A DNA stretch of 64,000 bases. Origin: Anabaena sp. PCC 7108 (lineage in GTDB: Bacteria; Cyanobacteriota; Cyanobacteriia; Cyanobacteriales; Nostocaceae). Shown in pieces: positions 8,592-17,970 of the stretch. A program made the position numbers and the translations under genes. The stretch is from contig NZ_KB235896.1 in the NCBI RefSeq assembly GCF_000332135.1, positions 620,001-684,000 of the forward strand. The letters are read 5' to 3'. Position 1 is the first letter of the stretch. Each line of letters begins with the position of its first letter. The notes below the pieces were generated by a model, which made no database searches, had not been told where the DNA came from, and was given only the letters and a program-made list of their open reading frames with translations.

Positions 8592-8830
8592 AACTTCCAC
8601 GAGATTTGTCAGGTACAGAATTAGTAAAAGCTCTTGCCGGTTTAGAGTACAAAGTTAGTCATCAAACAGGTAGTCACATTAGATTAACTACCCAACTAAA
8701 TGGTGAACATCATGTTACAGTTCCTGCCCACGATCCTATAAAAATAGGAACTCTAAACGCAATAATTAAAGATATTGCATCTCATCATGATTTTGACAAA
8801 AATGAACTAATTGTGTTACTTTTTCCCTAG
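8588..8830 (+). CDS. hicA: HicA-family toxin (mRNA interferase), TTG start
   Basis: An 80-residue double-stranded-RNA-binding-fold toxin. The N-terminal LSGTELVKALAGLEYKVSHQ and the catalytic-histidine motif QTGSHIRLTT are diagnostic, followed by HHVTVPAHDPIKIGTL. HicA cleaves mRNA in the cytoplasm when HicB is lost. The only start fitting the domain is TTG at 8588, inside the hicB stop overlap (TTGA). A weak start inside a coupling overlap would keep toxin below antitoxin. Gene order (antitoxin first) is the reverse of the classical hicAB order but usual for this subfamily. Confidence 0.87.
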   Translation: MKLPRDLSGTELVKALAGLEYKVSHQTGSHIRLTTQLNGEHHVTVPAHDPIKIGTLNAIIKDIASHHDFDKNELIVLLFP

Positions 8831-8848
8831 AAAACAAAGAAATAATTT

Positions 8849-9199
8849 ATGAAATATTTCCCCAAATTAATGAATTTAAAAGATATCAAACAAAAACTAT
8901 TTCCCATCATAAAAATCATCTCCATACCACTGATCACCAGCGCAATGGGATTAGAATTATGGAATATACAAACATCAATAACTAACCATCAACTACCGAG
9001 TATATTAACTCCAGCTTTAATGATTGCTCATTTTGCCCTGTCGGCTCATTTTATCGAAGCAATAGTTGCCGCTTATTATGCACCGAATCGCAATCAGACA
9101 TCAATTAAATATGCAACTTATACATTTTTTGTTGGTACAGTTGGTTTATTAGAATTGTTTGACAATGATGAAGAAAAAGAGTTAAAGGGAAAAGGTTAA
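8849..9199 (+). CDS. small integral membrane protein, unknown
   Basis: A 116-residue protein I cannot name. A basic N-terminus (FPKLMNLKDIKQKLF) is followed by three likely membrane spans, near residues 20-37, 52-75 and 85-101, and an acidic-basic tail (NDDEEKELKGKG). A polar cluster, HFALSAHFIEAIVAAYYAP, in the second span is the most distinctive part and could be a functional site. It starts 18 bases after hicA and may be co-transcribed with the toxin-antitoxin pair, but there is no sign that it belongs to that system. Confidence 0.6.
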   Translation: MKYFPKLMNLKDIKQKLFPIIKIISIPLITSAMGLELWNIQTSITNHQLPSILTPALMIAHFALSAHFIEAIVAAYYAPNRNQTSIKYATYTFFVGTVGLLELFDNDEEKELKGKG

Positions 9200-9233
9200 A
9201 AATGTTTTCTTTCCCCTTTAACCCAACTTTGCT

Positions 9234-10355
9234 TTAAGCTTTAGCCCCAGGTGCAGCAGCATGAATTAGTTCTGGTTTTTCGTCAGTAGCAGGACGCTCG
9301 ATGGTTTGAGCAGATGTCGGACGTTTATTACGCTCAAAATTGTTTACTTGCACAGGCTGACCGGTTTCAATAGATTGATAGAGTGTCTCAATAATGCAAA
9401 CATCATTCCATCCTTCTATTCCCGATGGTTCAGGGTCTTTATTTTGGAGAATACAATCGGAGAAATAGGTGAATTCTGCTGCTAATTGATCGTGACGCTC
9501 AAAAGTCCGTTCTTGGGTTTCACCATCAATAGTTAGATAGTGCTTAATTGCTCCCTGCCAAGTGTAAGCAGATTCGACTCGGATGTCACCCTTATTTCCG
9601 ACAACTTGGTAATTAGAAACTTTTGCTGCACCAAAGCTACAGGTAAATGTTGCTAGTCGTTCATGGGGAAAGCGGAGGATAGCACTAGTCATTTCTTCCA
9701 CTTCGCTAAAGCGTTGTTCTTCTTTGGTAGCAGCTACAGCAAATACTTCCGTTGGTTCATCTTGAAATAGATAACGTGCGGCATTAATGCAGTAAATACC
9801 AATATCATATAGCGTTCCCCCACCTTTATTCTCTTGTAAACGAATGTTTCCCTGTGCTACTTGTTGAGAGAAAACAGAATTGAACAGCCGTGGTTCACCT
9901 ATTTGACGAGAGCGGACAACTTCTACAGCTTGCATATTTCCTGGTTCTAAATGCAATCTATAAGCAATCATTAACTTGACACCATTATCATTTGCAGCTT
10001 TATTCATGGCTTCGCACTCTTTTTCTGTCACAGCCATTGGCTTTTCACACAGTACATGAATAGCTTGATTAGCTGCCCGCACAGTATACTCACAATGGAG
10101 GTGATTTGGTAATGCAATATAAACAGCATCTATTAAGCCGCTGGTTAGACATTCCTCATAATCCTCATAAGCATAAGTATGCTCAATATTATACTGTTTA
10201 CTGAGTTCTTCACGTTTTATCGGATCATCGGAAACCAAAGCAACTAATTCCGAGTTATCGGCTTGAGTAAATGCTGGTAAAGCAGCTTGTTGAGCAAACC
10301 AACCTAAACCAACAACAGCGTAACGAATTTTGCGTTTTTCGTTTGTATTTGTCAT
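9234..10355 (-). CDS. Gfo/Idh/MocA-family oxidoreductase
   Basis: A 373-residue NAD(P)-dependent sugar or cyclitol dehydrogenase. The Rossmann motif is YAVVGLGWFAQQA, the family's catalytic EKP motif appears as LCEKPMAV near residue 98, and the substrate-side DIGIYCINAARYL contains the conserved Asp and Tyr. The C-terminal tail after residue 340 is rich in Pro, Glu and Lys and goes beyond the usual fold. Substrate is not predictable. The gene is single and convergent with the small membrane protein. Confidence 0.88.
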   Translation of the reverse strand: MTNTNEKRKIRYAVVGLGWFAQQAALPAFTQADNSELVALVSDDPIKREELSKQYNIEHTYAYEDYEECLTSGLIDAVYIALPNHLHCEYTVRAANQAIHVLCEKPMAVTEKECEAMNKAANDNGVKLMIAYRLHLEPGNMQAVEVVRSRQIGEPRLFNSVFSQQVAQGNIRLQENKGGGTLYDIGIYCINAARYLFQDEPTEVFAVAATKEEQRFSEVEEMTSAILRFPHERLATFTCSFGAAKVSNYQVVGNKGDIRVESAYTWQGAIKHYLTIDGETQERTFERHDQLAAEFTYFSDCILQNKDPEPSGIEGWNDVCIIETLYQSIETGQPVQVNNFERNKRPTSAQTIERPATDEKPELIHAAAPGAKA

Positions 10356-10952
10356 TTTTAGACCTCTTGATGAAGAAGTTGTTTTCAGAAAATCATTCTT
10401 TCACGTTGATAAAGTTTTTCAAGTATTTCATCGTACTCATGAGAGAGCTTTAATCATTCTTGATGCAGATTTATCATCAGTAAGTTCTAGTTTTTTTATA
10501 TGAATTACTCCTTTGGCAAAATTAAGACTTTCACTGCATTTTTTGGGTAAATGCTGTATTTTTATCAGTTAACCAGGGTGATCAACTATATAAACTATAT
10601 ATGAGAACCCTCTGTGTCGAATGGTAGAAGACTTTACAATAAAGATTAAGCTAATCTAGCTATACAATCACATTTGCAGATTTAAACTAAAATCAGATTT
10701 TACCTACCTCAAAAGCGTAGCAGATATTAGGCATCACTCGTAGTTAGAACTTGTTTACTCATTTCATGATTCCGCAGCAATATTTAAATATCTACTACTC
10801 AATTTTCTTATTTATCTGAGTAATAGATAGTCTTTTAATCCTGAGAATAACCAGAACTATTCCCGCAGGATGATTACTAAAATTTGAGGATTGAAGGGGT
10901 ATTATTATTAACTAATTTATGCAGTTTTTCGTAGGAAAGAAAGGAGAAAAGA
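10356..10952. other. gene-free region between divergent genes
   Basis: About 600 AT-rich bases between the oxidoreductase and the large repeat protein, which are divergent, so both promoters must lie here. I see no convincing ORF, no palindromic element and no tRNA. An AAAGGAG-type ribosome site lies just before the downstream ATG at 10953. Confidence 0.5.
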
Positions 10953-13900
10953 ATGATTTTTTCAAATTTGTTTACGACCTTTCAGTGGTGCTATTTACAT
11001 TTAGGATTAACACCGATAAAAGCAACGGGTAAAGTGTTAACTCCTGTACAAACACCATTGATTTTTTCTAGTCCTAAATTTTTGGTGGCTTTGCTATGTG
11101 GTGTATTCATGGCATTTGCTTTTCAATTATTATTCACTAATCTCTCTGTAGCTGCGGGAATTTCAGCTTTAGGAACTGGTGCATATTCTGATGTTGATGA
11201 TACACAAACATTAGGCGGAAGTATTCGCAAAATTGAAGCTAAGATTGGGACTTGGGCAATCTTTTCTTCTAGTATTGCATTATTTATCGCTTGTTTTTTA
11301 GCGGTTAAACTGAGTTTAATTCAAAGTGCGTTTTTGGGTGCAATAATCGGTGTCGTTATTTGGTCTACCTACTTCACAGTTATCATGTGGCTGGGTTCTA
11401 ATGCTGTAGGTTCATTAATTGGTTCTTTTGTTAGCACTGTAACGAATGGTATTCAAGGTTTATTGGGTACAGCAACTACTGCTATTGGTGCTAATGTTGC
11501 TCAAAGACAGATGGTTTCTACGGCTGAAGAAATTACCGCCGCAGTGCGTCGAGAATTAACTTCTGGTTTTGATGCTGACAGTATTAAAAATACTTTGCAA
11601 ACTTCTTTGAGTTCTCTACAGTTACCAAGCCTAGATATCAAAGAAATTAGAAGTCAATTTGACCAGTTGTTAAAAGATGTAGATTTGCGAGATATTGGCG
11701 ATAGTGAACTTCTCAAAAATATCAATCGTCAGACTTTTGTTGATTTAATCAGCAGTCGGACAGACTTTTCTCAAGAAGATGTCAATAAAATTGCTGACCA
11801 ACTGGAAGCTGCTTGGAAGCAAGTTTTAAATCGCCAAAATCCCACGGAGAAAGTCCTAGATTTACTGAAGTCTGCTAGTCCAGAAGAATTAAAATCAGAA
11901 AAATTAGGTGAAAGGCTGCAACAACTAATAACTGTTGGGGGAAATGGTCAGCAAACCAATGGTGTGCTAAAACAAGCTATTCAATATGGCTTGGGTGCAG
12001 CAGGAACAGCAGTGTTAGAGAGAGCTAATATTTCTGATATCAATGTTCAAGAAATCACAACTGAACTGAAAAAAATTGGCAGTCAAGCTCAAGATGTCGA
12101 TGTCAATAAAATTATTGAGCAACTCAAACAGGTTATTAACAAAACCAGTGAACAAGCAAGTAAATTAGGTACTCAATTAGGTGGAAGATTTTCTACACAA
12201 CCTCAAAATACTATCAAGGCAGATGTAGAGGAATATATCCTTAGCTCTTTTCCTTGGCATTTTAATCGCCTCACAATTCAAGATGAATTTAGAGAAGTCA
12301 TTTATGATCCTCATGCAAATCCCAGCACTGTCCGCCATAATTTAGAAGAAATCAATCAAGATTACTTTTCTAATTTGCTAAAACAACGAGGTGACATCAA
12401 TGAGGATATGAGGCGAGAAATTTCGGAACAATTAGAAAGTATTCGTCAAGAAGTTTTACCAATTGTTCAACAGGCGGAAAAACAAGATAAATCACAAAAT
12501 CTTCGCAGTCAAATAGAAGATTATTTGCGGAATGCGAATCAAGAAGAATTGAATCCAGAAGGAATTGAGCAAAACTTTGGAGTGATGCTGGGAGATCCAG
12601 AAGCTGGTTTTGAAGAGTTACAGGAACGGTTGAGTAAATTTAATCGGGATACATTCTTCCCATTACTCCAGCAACGTCATGATTTTAGCGAAGAGGAAGT
12701 TAATAATATTATTGGTCAACTCGAAAGCACCCGTGATCATATCATTGATCAAGCTAGAGAATCGCAAGAACAAGCGAGAAATAAAGCTGATGAATTGCGT
12801 CAAAGGGTAGAAGATTATCTGCGGAATACTAACAAGGAAGAACTGAATCCTGATGCTATCAAACGTGATTTTCAGGTTTTGTTAGAAGACCCGCAAGCAG
12901 GAATAAATATTTTGCGTTCTCGCTTATCGCAATTCGATAGAGATACGTTGGTGCAATTATTGAGTCAGCGTCAAGATTTAAGTGAGTCAGAAATTAACCA
13001 AACTCTGGACTCTTTGGAAAGGGTACGAGATAATATTCTGCAAGCACCACAAAAAGTTGGCGAAAAAGCGCAAGAACAGTATGAACAAACAACAACAGCA
13101 ATAAGGGAATATCTGCGAAATACCAACTTGGAAGAACTTAACCCAGAAGCTATTCAGCGAGATTTACAACAGCTGTTGAATGACCCCAGAGAAGGTGCTG
13201 TAGCATTACGTAATCGCTTGTCGCGATTTGACCGAGAAACATTAGTTAAATTGCTGGCTGGACGCGAAGATTTGAATGAAGAGCAAGTTAATAAAATTAT
13301 CGATTCTGTACAACAAGCGATCGCTAATATTATTAAAGCACCTCAACGTTTAGCGCAACGCACGACTAAACAAGTGCTAGATTTTGAAGCCAATTTGGAA
13401 AATTACCTGCGTAACACCAACAAAGAAGAATTAAATCCTGAAGGAATTAAACGCGATTTGCAAATGTTGCTATCTTCACCCCGCGCAGGTATTGGAACTT
13501 TAGGTGAGCGTGTTTCCAAATTCGACCGTTCTACATTAGTAGCTTTGCTTTCTCAACGTGAGGATATTTCTGAAGAAGAAGCAAACCGAATTGTAGACCA
13601 AATTGAATCTGTGCGTGACTCGATAGTTCAACAATTCGAGCAAATTCAGCAAAGAATGCGATCGCTAGTTGACAGTGTTTTTGGCAGAGTTCGTGACTAT
13701 CTCAACTCCTTAGACCGTCCCGAACTCAGTTATGAAGGCATTCAGGATGATGTTGCTAAAATATTCGATGATCCGCAAGCAGGATTTGAAGCATTGCGCG
13801 ATCGCTTAAGTCAATTCGACCGTGATACTCTAGTTGCTCTCCTCAGTTCTCGTTCAGATATCTCCGAAGAGCAAGCCAATCAAATTATTAATCGAATTGA

Positions 13901-14120
13901 ATCAGCGCGGGATAGGGTATTACACCGAGCCGAACGCATCCAGCAAGAAACCCAAAGAAGACTACAAGCTATTAGAGAACAAGCGAAACAGCAAGCAATT
14001 GATAGTAAAAAAGCCCTTGCAGATGCGGCTTGGTGGTTATTTAACGCCGCTGTTGTCTCCCTAGTCGCATCAACAATCGGTGGCGTTTTAGCCGTAATTA
14101 CTCCCAATCTGTTTGTTTAA
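10953..14120 (+). CDS. large membrane protein with six tandem helical repeats
   Basis: A 1055-residue protein of a cyanobacterial family with no function known to me. The N-terminus has a membrane span near residues 44-63 and a hydrophobic pair near 98-145; a final span lies at about 1022-1052. Between them is a long soluble part, with a degenerate half repeat near 240-300 and six repeats of about 98 residues beginning near residues 426, 522, 620, 719, 817 and 915. The repeat signature is YLRNTN-EELNPEGI, then DP-G, then LS-FDR-TLVALLSQR-D-SEE, then a charged helix likely to be coiled coil. The ATG follows an AAAGGAG site. The likely shape is a long helical rod anchored at both ends in membrane. 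Confidence 0.75.
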   Translation: MIFSNLFTTFQWCYLHLGLTPIKATGKVLTPVQTPLIFSSPKFLVALLCGVFMAFAFQLLFTNLSVAAGISALGTGAYSDVDDTQTLGGSIRKIEAKIGTWAIFSSSIALFIACFLAVKLSLIQSAFLGAIIGVVIWSTYFTVIMWLGSNAVGSLIGSFVSTVTNGIQGLLGTATTAIGANVAQRQMVSTAEEITAAVRRELTSGFDADSIKNTLQTSLSSLQLPSLDIKEIRSQFDQLLKDVDLRDIGDSELLKNINRQTFVDLISSRTDFSQEDVNKIADQLEAAWKQVLNRQNPTEKVLDLLKSASPEELKSEKLGERLQQLITVGGNGQQTNGVLKQAIQYGLGAAGTAVLERANISDINVQEITTELKKIGSQAQDVDVNKIIEQLKQVINKTSEQASKLGTQLGGRFSTQPQNTIKADVEEYILSSFPWHFNRLTIQDEFREVIYDPHANPSTVRHNLEEINQDYFSNLLKQRGDINEDMRREISEQLESIRQEVLPIVQQAEKQDKSQNLRSQIEDYLRNANQEELNPEGIEQNFGVMLGDPEAGFEELQERLSKFNRDTFFPLLQQRHDFSEEEVNNIIGQLESTRDHIIDQARESQEQARNKADELRQRVEDYLRNTNKEELNPDAIKRDFQVLLEDPQAGINILRSRLSQFDRDTLVQLLSQRQDLSESEINQTLDSLERVRDNILQAPQKVGEKAQEQYEQTTTAIREYLRNTNLEELNPEAIQRDLQQLLNDPREGAVALRNRLSRFDRETLVKLLAGREDLNEEQVNKIIDSVQQAIANIIKAPQRLAQRTTKQVLDFEANLENYLRNTNKEELNPEGIKRDLQMLLSSPRAGIGTLGERVSKFDRSTLVALLSQREDISEEEANRIVDQIESVRDSIVQQFEQIQQRMRSLVDSVFGRVRDYLNSLDRPELSYEGIQDDVAKIFDDPQAGFEALRDRLSQFDRDTLVALLSSRSDISEEQANQIINRIESARDRVLHRAERIQQETQRRLQAIREQAKQQAIDSKKALADAAWWLFNAAVVSLVASTIGGVLAVITPNLFV
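12230..13950 (+). repeat. tandem coding repeats of about 294 bases
   Basis: Six in-frame repeats inside the 1055-residue protein, starting near 12230, 12520, 12812, 13109, 13403 and 13697, so spaced 290-297 bases. The first is most divergent; repeats three to five are closest to each other in protein sequence. DNA identity between copies is only moderate, so the duplications are old. Confidence 0.8.
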
Positions 14121-14218
14121 AGGCGATTCCCCAAGAGTCATCTTTTTAAATGTAGAGATGTTCCACGGAATGTCTCTACAACTTTTTTTACATCCATTAT
14201 CATCAAGTTAGACTGACC

Positions 14219-14398
14219 ATGATTAATCCCGCTGCTATCTCCATCCCCGAACCCCAAATTCCTACTCCTGAAACCAACCCCCTACCACCACGTCCTCAGC
14301 CTACACCACAAGAGCCAACCATTCCCCCACCTTTCCCGGAACCAGTACCAGAAACAGTACCCGCACCAATTCCTCAAACCATTCCTCAACCTGTTTGA
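14219..14398 (+). CDS. small proline-rich protein
   Basis: A 59-codon ORF, 23 of whose residues are proline, in PxP patterns mixed with Glu, Thr and Gln (for example IPEPQIPTPET and PEPVPETVPAP). There is no signal peptide or membrane segment and no strong ribosome site. It lies 98 bases after the large repeat protein and ends 45 bases before ychF, in the same direction. The strong amino-acid bias kept in one frame across the whole ORF argues that it is translated. Function unknown; an extended linker or wall-associated peptide is possible. Confidence 0.5.
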   Translation: MINPAAISIPEPQIPTPETNPLPPRPQPTPQEPTIPPPFPEPVPETVPAPIPQTIPQPV

Positions 14399-14443
14399 AT
14401 TATCTTTATAGTGGATAGTTGAAACCAAAATCTAAAATTTACA

Positions 14444-15535
14444 ATGCTAAGAGCCGGAATTGTCGGACTTCCCAACGTCGGAAAATCAACCTTATTTAAC
14501 GCTGTAGTGGCTAACGCCAAAGCCGAAGCCGCTAATTTCCCATTTTGTACCATTGAACCCAACGTTGGCATGGTCTCAGTCCCAGATGACCGGTTAAACG
14601 TTTTAGCAAAGATTGCTACTTCAGTACAAACTGTACCCGCCCGTGTCGAATTTGTCGATATTGCCGGTTTGGTGAAAGGTGCAAGTCAAGGAGAAGGACT
14701 GGGTAATCAATTTTTATCCCACATTCGGGAAGTTGATGCGATCGTTCATGTTGTCCGTTGTTTTGAAAATGATGATATCATTCACGTTGCCGGTTCAGTT
14801 GATCCAGCGCGAGATATTGAAATCATTAATTTAGAACTGGGTTTATCTGATTTATTCCAAATTGAAAAACGCATTGATAGAACTCGCAAATTAGCACGTA
14901 CCAGCAAAGATGCACAATTTGAAATTACGGTTTTAGAAAAATTAGCCTCTGTTTTAAATGAAGGTAAATCTGTCCGTCAAATAGATTTGAATACTGAAGA
15001 ATCTGAAATTATTAAAGGCTTAGGATTACTTACCAATAAACCAATTATTTACGCTGCTAATGTTTCTGAAGATGACTTAGCAACTGGTAATGATTTTGTG
15101 GAAAGAGTGCGAGAAGTTGCTGCGGTAGAAAATGCTGAGGTTGTGATTGTTTCTGCTCAAGTAGAAGCAGAATTAGTGGAATTAGCAGAAGCCGATAAAG
15201 CTGACTTTCTAGAATCTTTGGGTGTGAAAGAAGGTGGTTTAAAATCTTTGATTCGGGCAACTTATACTCTTTTAGGTTTGCGAACTTATTTCACCTGTGG
15301 ACCCAAAGAAACCCGTGCTTGGACAATTCATGCGGGAATGTCTGCACCCCAAGCTGCAGGAGTCATTCACTCTGATTTTGAACGGGGATTTATTCGCGCG
15401 GAAACTGTGGCTTATAACGATTTAGTCACACATGGTTCAATGAATGCAGCCAAAGAAAAAGGCTTGGTAAGAAGTGAGGGTAAGGAATATATTGTGCAAG
15501 AAGGTGATGTACTATTATTCCGATTTAATGTGTAA
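14444..15535 (+). CDS. ychF: YchF/OLA1-type P-loop ATPase
   Basis: A 363-residue member of the Obg-related family that prefers ATP to GTP and binds ribosomes. The G1 loop is GLPNVGKSTLFNA at residues 7-19, G3 is DIAGLVKGAS, and the G4 position reads ANVSEDD, the NxxE form that explains ATP preference. A coiled-coil insertion and a C-terminal TGS domain (TCGPKETRAWTIHAG to the end) complete the normal architecture. The length is normal. A hairpin follows the stop. Confidence 0.96.
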   Translation: MLRAGIVGLPNVGKSTLFNAVVANAKAEAANFPFCTIEPNVGMVSVPDDRLNVLAKIATSVQTVPARVEFVDIAGLVKGASQGEGLGNQFLSHIREVDAIVHVVRCFENDDIIHVAGSVDPARDIEIINLELGLSDLFQIEKRIDRTRKLARTSKDAQFEITVLEKLASVLNEGKSVRQIDLNTEESEIIKGLGLLTNKPIIYAANVSEDDLATGNDFVERVREVAAVENAEVVIVSAQVEAELVELAEADKADFLESLGVKEGGLKSLIRATYTLLGLRTYFTCGPKETRAWTIHAGMSAPQAAGVIHSDFERGFIRAETVAYNDLVTHGSMNAAKEKGLVRSEGKEYIVQEGDVLLFRFNV

Positions 15536-15546
15536 TAAGTAGGTTA

Positions 15547-15573
15547 GGTGCGTTATCCTGTGGCTAACGCACC
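15547..15573 (+). terminator. hairpin after ychF
   Basis: GGTGCGTTA (15547-15555) and TAACGCACC (15565-15573) form a perfect 9-base stem with a 9-base loop, 11 bases after the ychF stop. No T-run follows, so it may be a repeat element acting as a 3' end rather than a classic terminator. Confidence 0.5.
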
Positions 15574-15653
15574 CTAAAATGATTCTCCTAGTAAAGCTTC
15601 TAGCACTGTCACCTGTTCCCTATCACCTGCTACCAACCCCCGTCAGCAATATT

Positions 15654-15950
15654 TTAGACAGTAGTGATTTCTTGCACCAAAACATAAGGTTCAACAATTA
15701 AAGCATTAAATCGTTTAGTGCGGTTAAGATTCCATTCTCCAATTTGATCTACTGTAGGTTTGGCAATCAATTGCTCATCAATCCACTGTTGAACTGAAGG
15801 AATGTTATCACCTGCGATCGCAACTCCCACATCTAATAAGTCTAATCCATTTGTTACCACAATTATTGCATCTCGCTGCACATGAGGAATTAACCAATCC
15901 CATTCTGCTTCATCGATATTTTTTTGTAATTCTGCTCTCAAATCCGACAT
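15654..15950 (-). CDS. DUF2288 protein
   Basis: A 98-residue protein matching the DUF2288 family: LRAELQKNIDEAEWDWLIPH, then RDAIIVV, DLLDVGVAIAGDNI, VQQWIDEQLIAKP and a C-terminal ALIVEPYVLVQE. The family is found in cyanobacteria and some proteobacteria and has no established role. The gene stands alone and is convergent with ychF. No targeting signal is seen. Confidence 0.88.
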   Translation of the reverse strand: MSDLRAELQKNIDEAEWDWLIPHVQRDAIIVVTNGLDLLDVGVAIAGDNIPSVQQWIDEQLIAKPTVDQIGEWNLNRTKRFNALIVEPYVLVQEITTV

Positions 15951-16157
15951 AATTTCTAATCATACGCTTATCATCTTGATTTTACATGATTTGTTAATTT
16001 AAGAAAAATCATTTGTCAGAAAACTGAAACAATGATATTGGATATTTTATTCAAAAATCACATTAACTAAACAACAAATAACCACTAAATTAGCTTTGTT
16101 ACCTGCTTACAAAAAACGGCTTTCATCTCTTTCTTAAAAGCTGCTGTCGTGTACTAG

Positions 16158-16302
16158 TAGTCTGTCAAGAACTAATTGACGGTTAAATAAATTTTCCTTC
16201 TTCCTTCTTCCTTCTTCCTATCCCTACGGGACACTGCGTGAACGCGCTCTTTGCGTCTTCGCGGTTCGTTCCTTTATCCGTCAAAATTTATTTGACAGAC
16301 TA
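16158..16302. mobile_element. MITE-like element with TAGTCTGTCAA ends
   Basis: TAGTCTGTCAA at 16158-16168 is the exact reverse complement of TTGACAGACTA at 16292-16302. The pairing continues less perfectly inward (AATAAATTTT on the left, AAAATTTATT on the right). The interior carries TTCTTCC repeats and a HIP-like short repeat string, with no ORF. Confidence 0.65.
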
Positions 16303-16329
16303 AGTAATTGGACAAAAATATTTACAGTC

Positions 16330-16401
16330 ATTGCGAGCGAAGCGAAGCAATCCCAGCCCTTGCGATTGCGTCATTCCACTGCGTTCCATTCGCAATGACA
16401 T
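16330..16401. repeat. imperfect palindromic repeat, CATTGCGA type
   Basis: CATTGCGAGCGAAGCGAAGC on the left and CATTCGCAATGACA on the right form an imperfect palindrome of about 70 bases. This is a widespread bacterial intergenic repeat type; no coding potential is seen. Confidence 0.6.
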
Positions 16402-16450
16402 TGTGTAATTAATTCTGTCCTAGTACTTACTAGCAATCTGGGGCTACAAA

Positions 16451-16477
16451 AATGAAGTCCACCTATGCGGACTCATT
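16451..16477 (-). terminator. terminator of fabG
   Basis: Read on the minus strand, AATGAGTCC, an 8-base loop and GGACTTCATT form a stem with one bulged base, followed by TTTTG. It lies about 30 bases past the fabG stop. Confidence 0.65.
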
Positions 16478-16503
16478 AAAATCCAATTAAGCGGGTTTAT
16501 ATA

Positions 16504-17247
<744 letters not shown>

Positions 17248-17600
17248 TTAATTGTCCTCGATCTTACAAATACCGCGCTAATTATCTTATGGTGATTTGG
17301 GGAATATATGATACTGTTTTACTTTAACCTTGATACAAATGGACAAACGCGGAGATTCATTTGTAGTTTTAATCAAGTCTTGGGTTATTTAATATAGCAG
17401 GTGACAGAGTTGAAAGTCTGTTTGTGTCTAGGTTTTATGATTAGTTCATATCCTAACTACCTTGGCTGTTGCGGTATAATCTGGGGTAAATTAGCGAATA
17501 TTGACTAAATTAACAATTTTCCTAAAAAACCATTAAATTAAGTCAATCCCATATTGTAAGAATTACTATTAAAACAAACAATTAAAAATTGGCTTGTGTC
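17248..17600. other. intergenic region between divergent fabG and thioredoxin genes
   Basis: About 350 AT-rich bases that must hold both promoters. I see no ORF, repeat or palindrome worth naming. Confidence 0.5.
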
Positions 17601-17918
17601 ATGACAACTAAAAAACAATTTAACAGCTTTGAAGAAATGCTGTCTGGTTCCGATGTACCTGTGTTGGTAGATTTTTATGCTGATTGGTGTGGACCCTGTA
17701 AACTAATGGCACCAATATTAGAGCAAGTCAATGCTCAACTCAAAGACCGTTTACGAATTATTAAGATTGATACGGAAAAGTATACAGAATTGGCAAGTCA
17801 ATATAACATTCTAGCCTTACCAACTCTGGTACTATTTAAGCAAGGTAAGCCAGTAGATAGAATTGAAGGTGTAATGCAAGCACCACAATTAGTCCAACAT
17901 CTTCAAACCTTGATTTAA
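17601..17918 (+). CDS. thioredoxin, y-type
   Basis: A 105-residue thioredoxin with the redox site WCGPC near residues 30-34, the conserved Asp in VDFYADWC and cis-proline in LPTLVLFKQG. The N-terminus MTTKKQFNSFEEML and the GVMQAPQLVQHLQTLI ending match the cyanobacterial y-type (TrxQ-like) class, which supplies electrons to peroxidases and repair enzymes. I chose the ATG at 17601 over an in-frame TTG at 17589, which would add four residues not seen in relatives. It is convergent with prmA and shares a hairpin with it. Confidence 0.92.
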   Translation: MTTKKQFNSFEEMLSGSDVPVLVDFYADWCGPCKLMAPILEQVNAQLKDRLRIIKIDTEKYTELASQYNILALPTLVLFKQGKPVDRIEGVMQAPQLVQHLQTLI

Positions 17919-17926
17919 CACTTATT

Positions 17927-17968
17927 CAGTTATCAGCTAACAGTATGTTTACTGCTTACTGATAACTG
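17927..17968. terminator. bidirectional terminator between thioredoxin and prmA
   Basis: CAGTTATCAG (17927-17936) and CTGATAACTG (17959-17968) make a perfect 10-base stem around a 22-base loop, lying exactly in the 52-base gap between convergent genes. Confidence 0.7.
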
Positions 17969-17970
17969 GT

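Noticed and set aside
15057-15260. Leucine- and glutamine-rich ORF opposite ychF
   Set aside because: It is a shadow frame produced by ychF codon usage.
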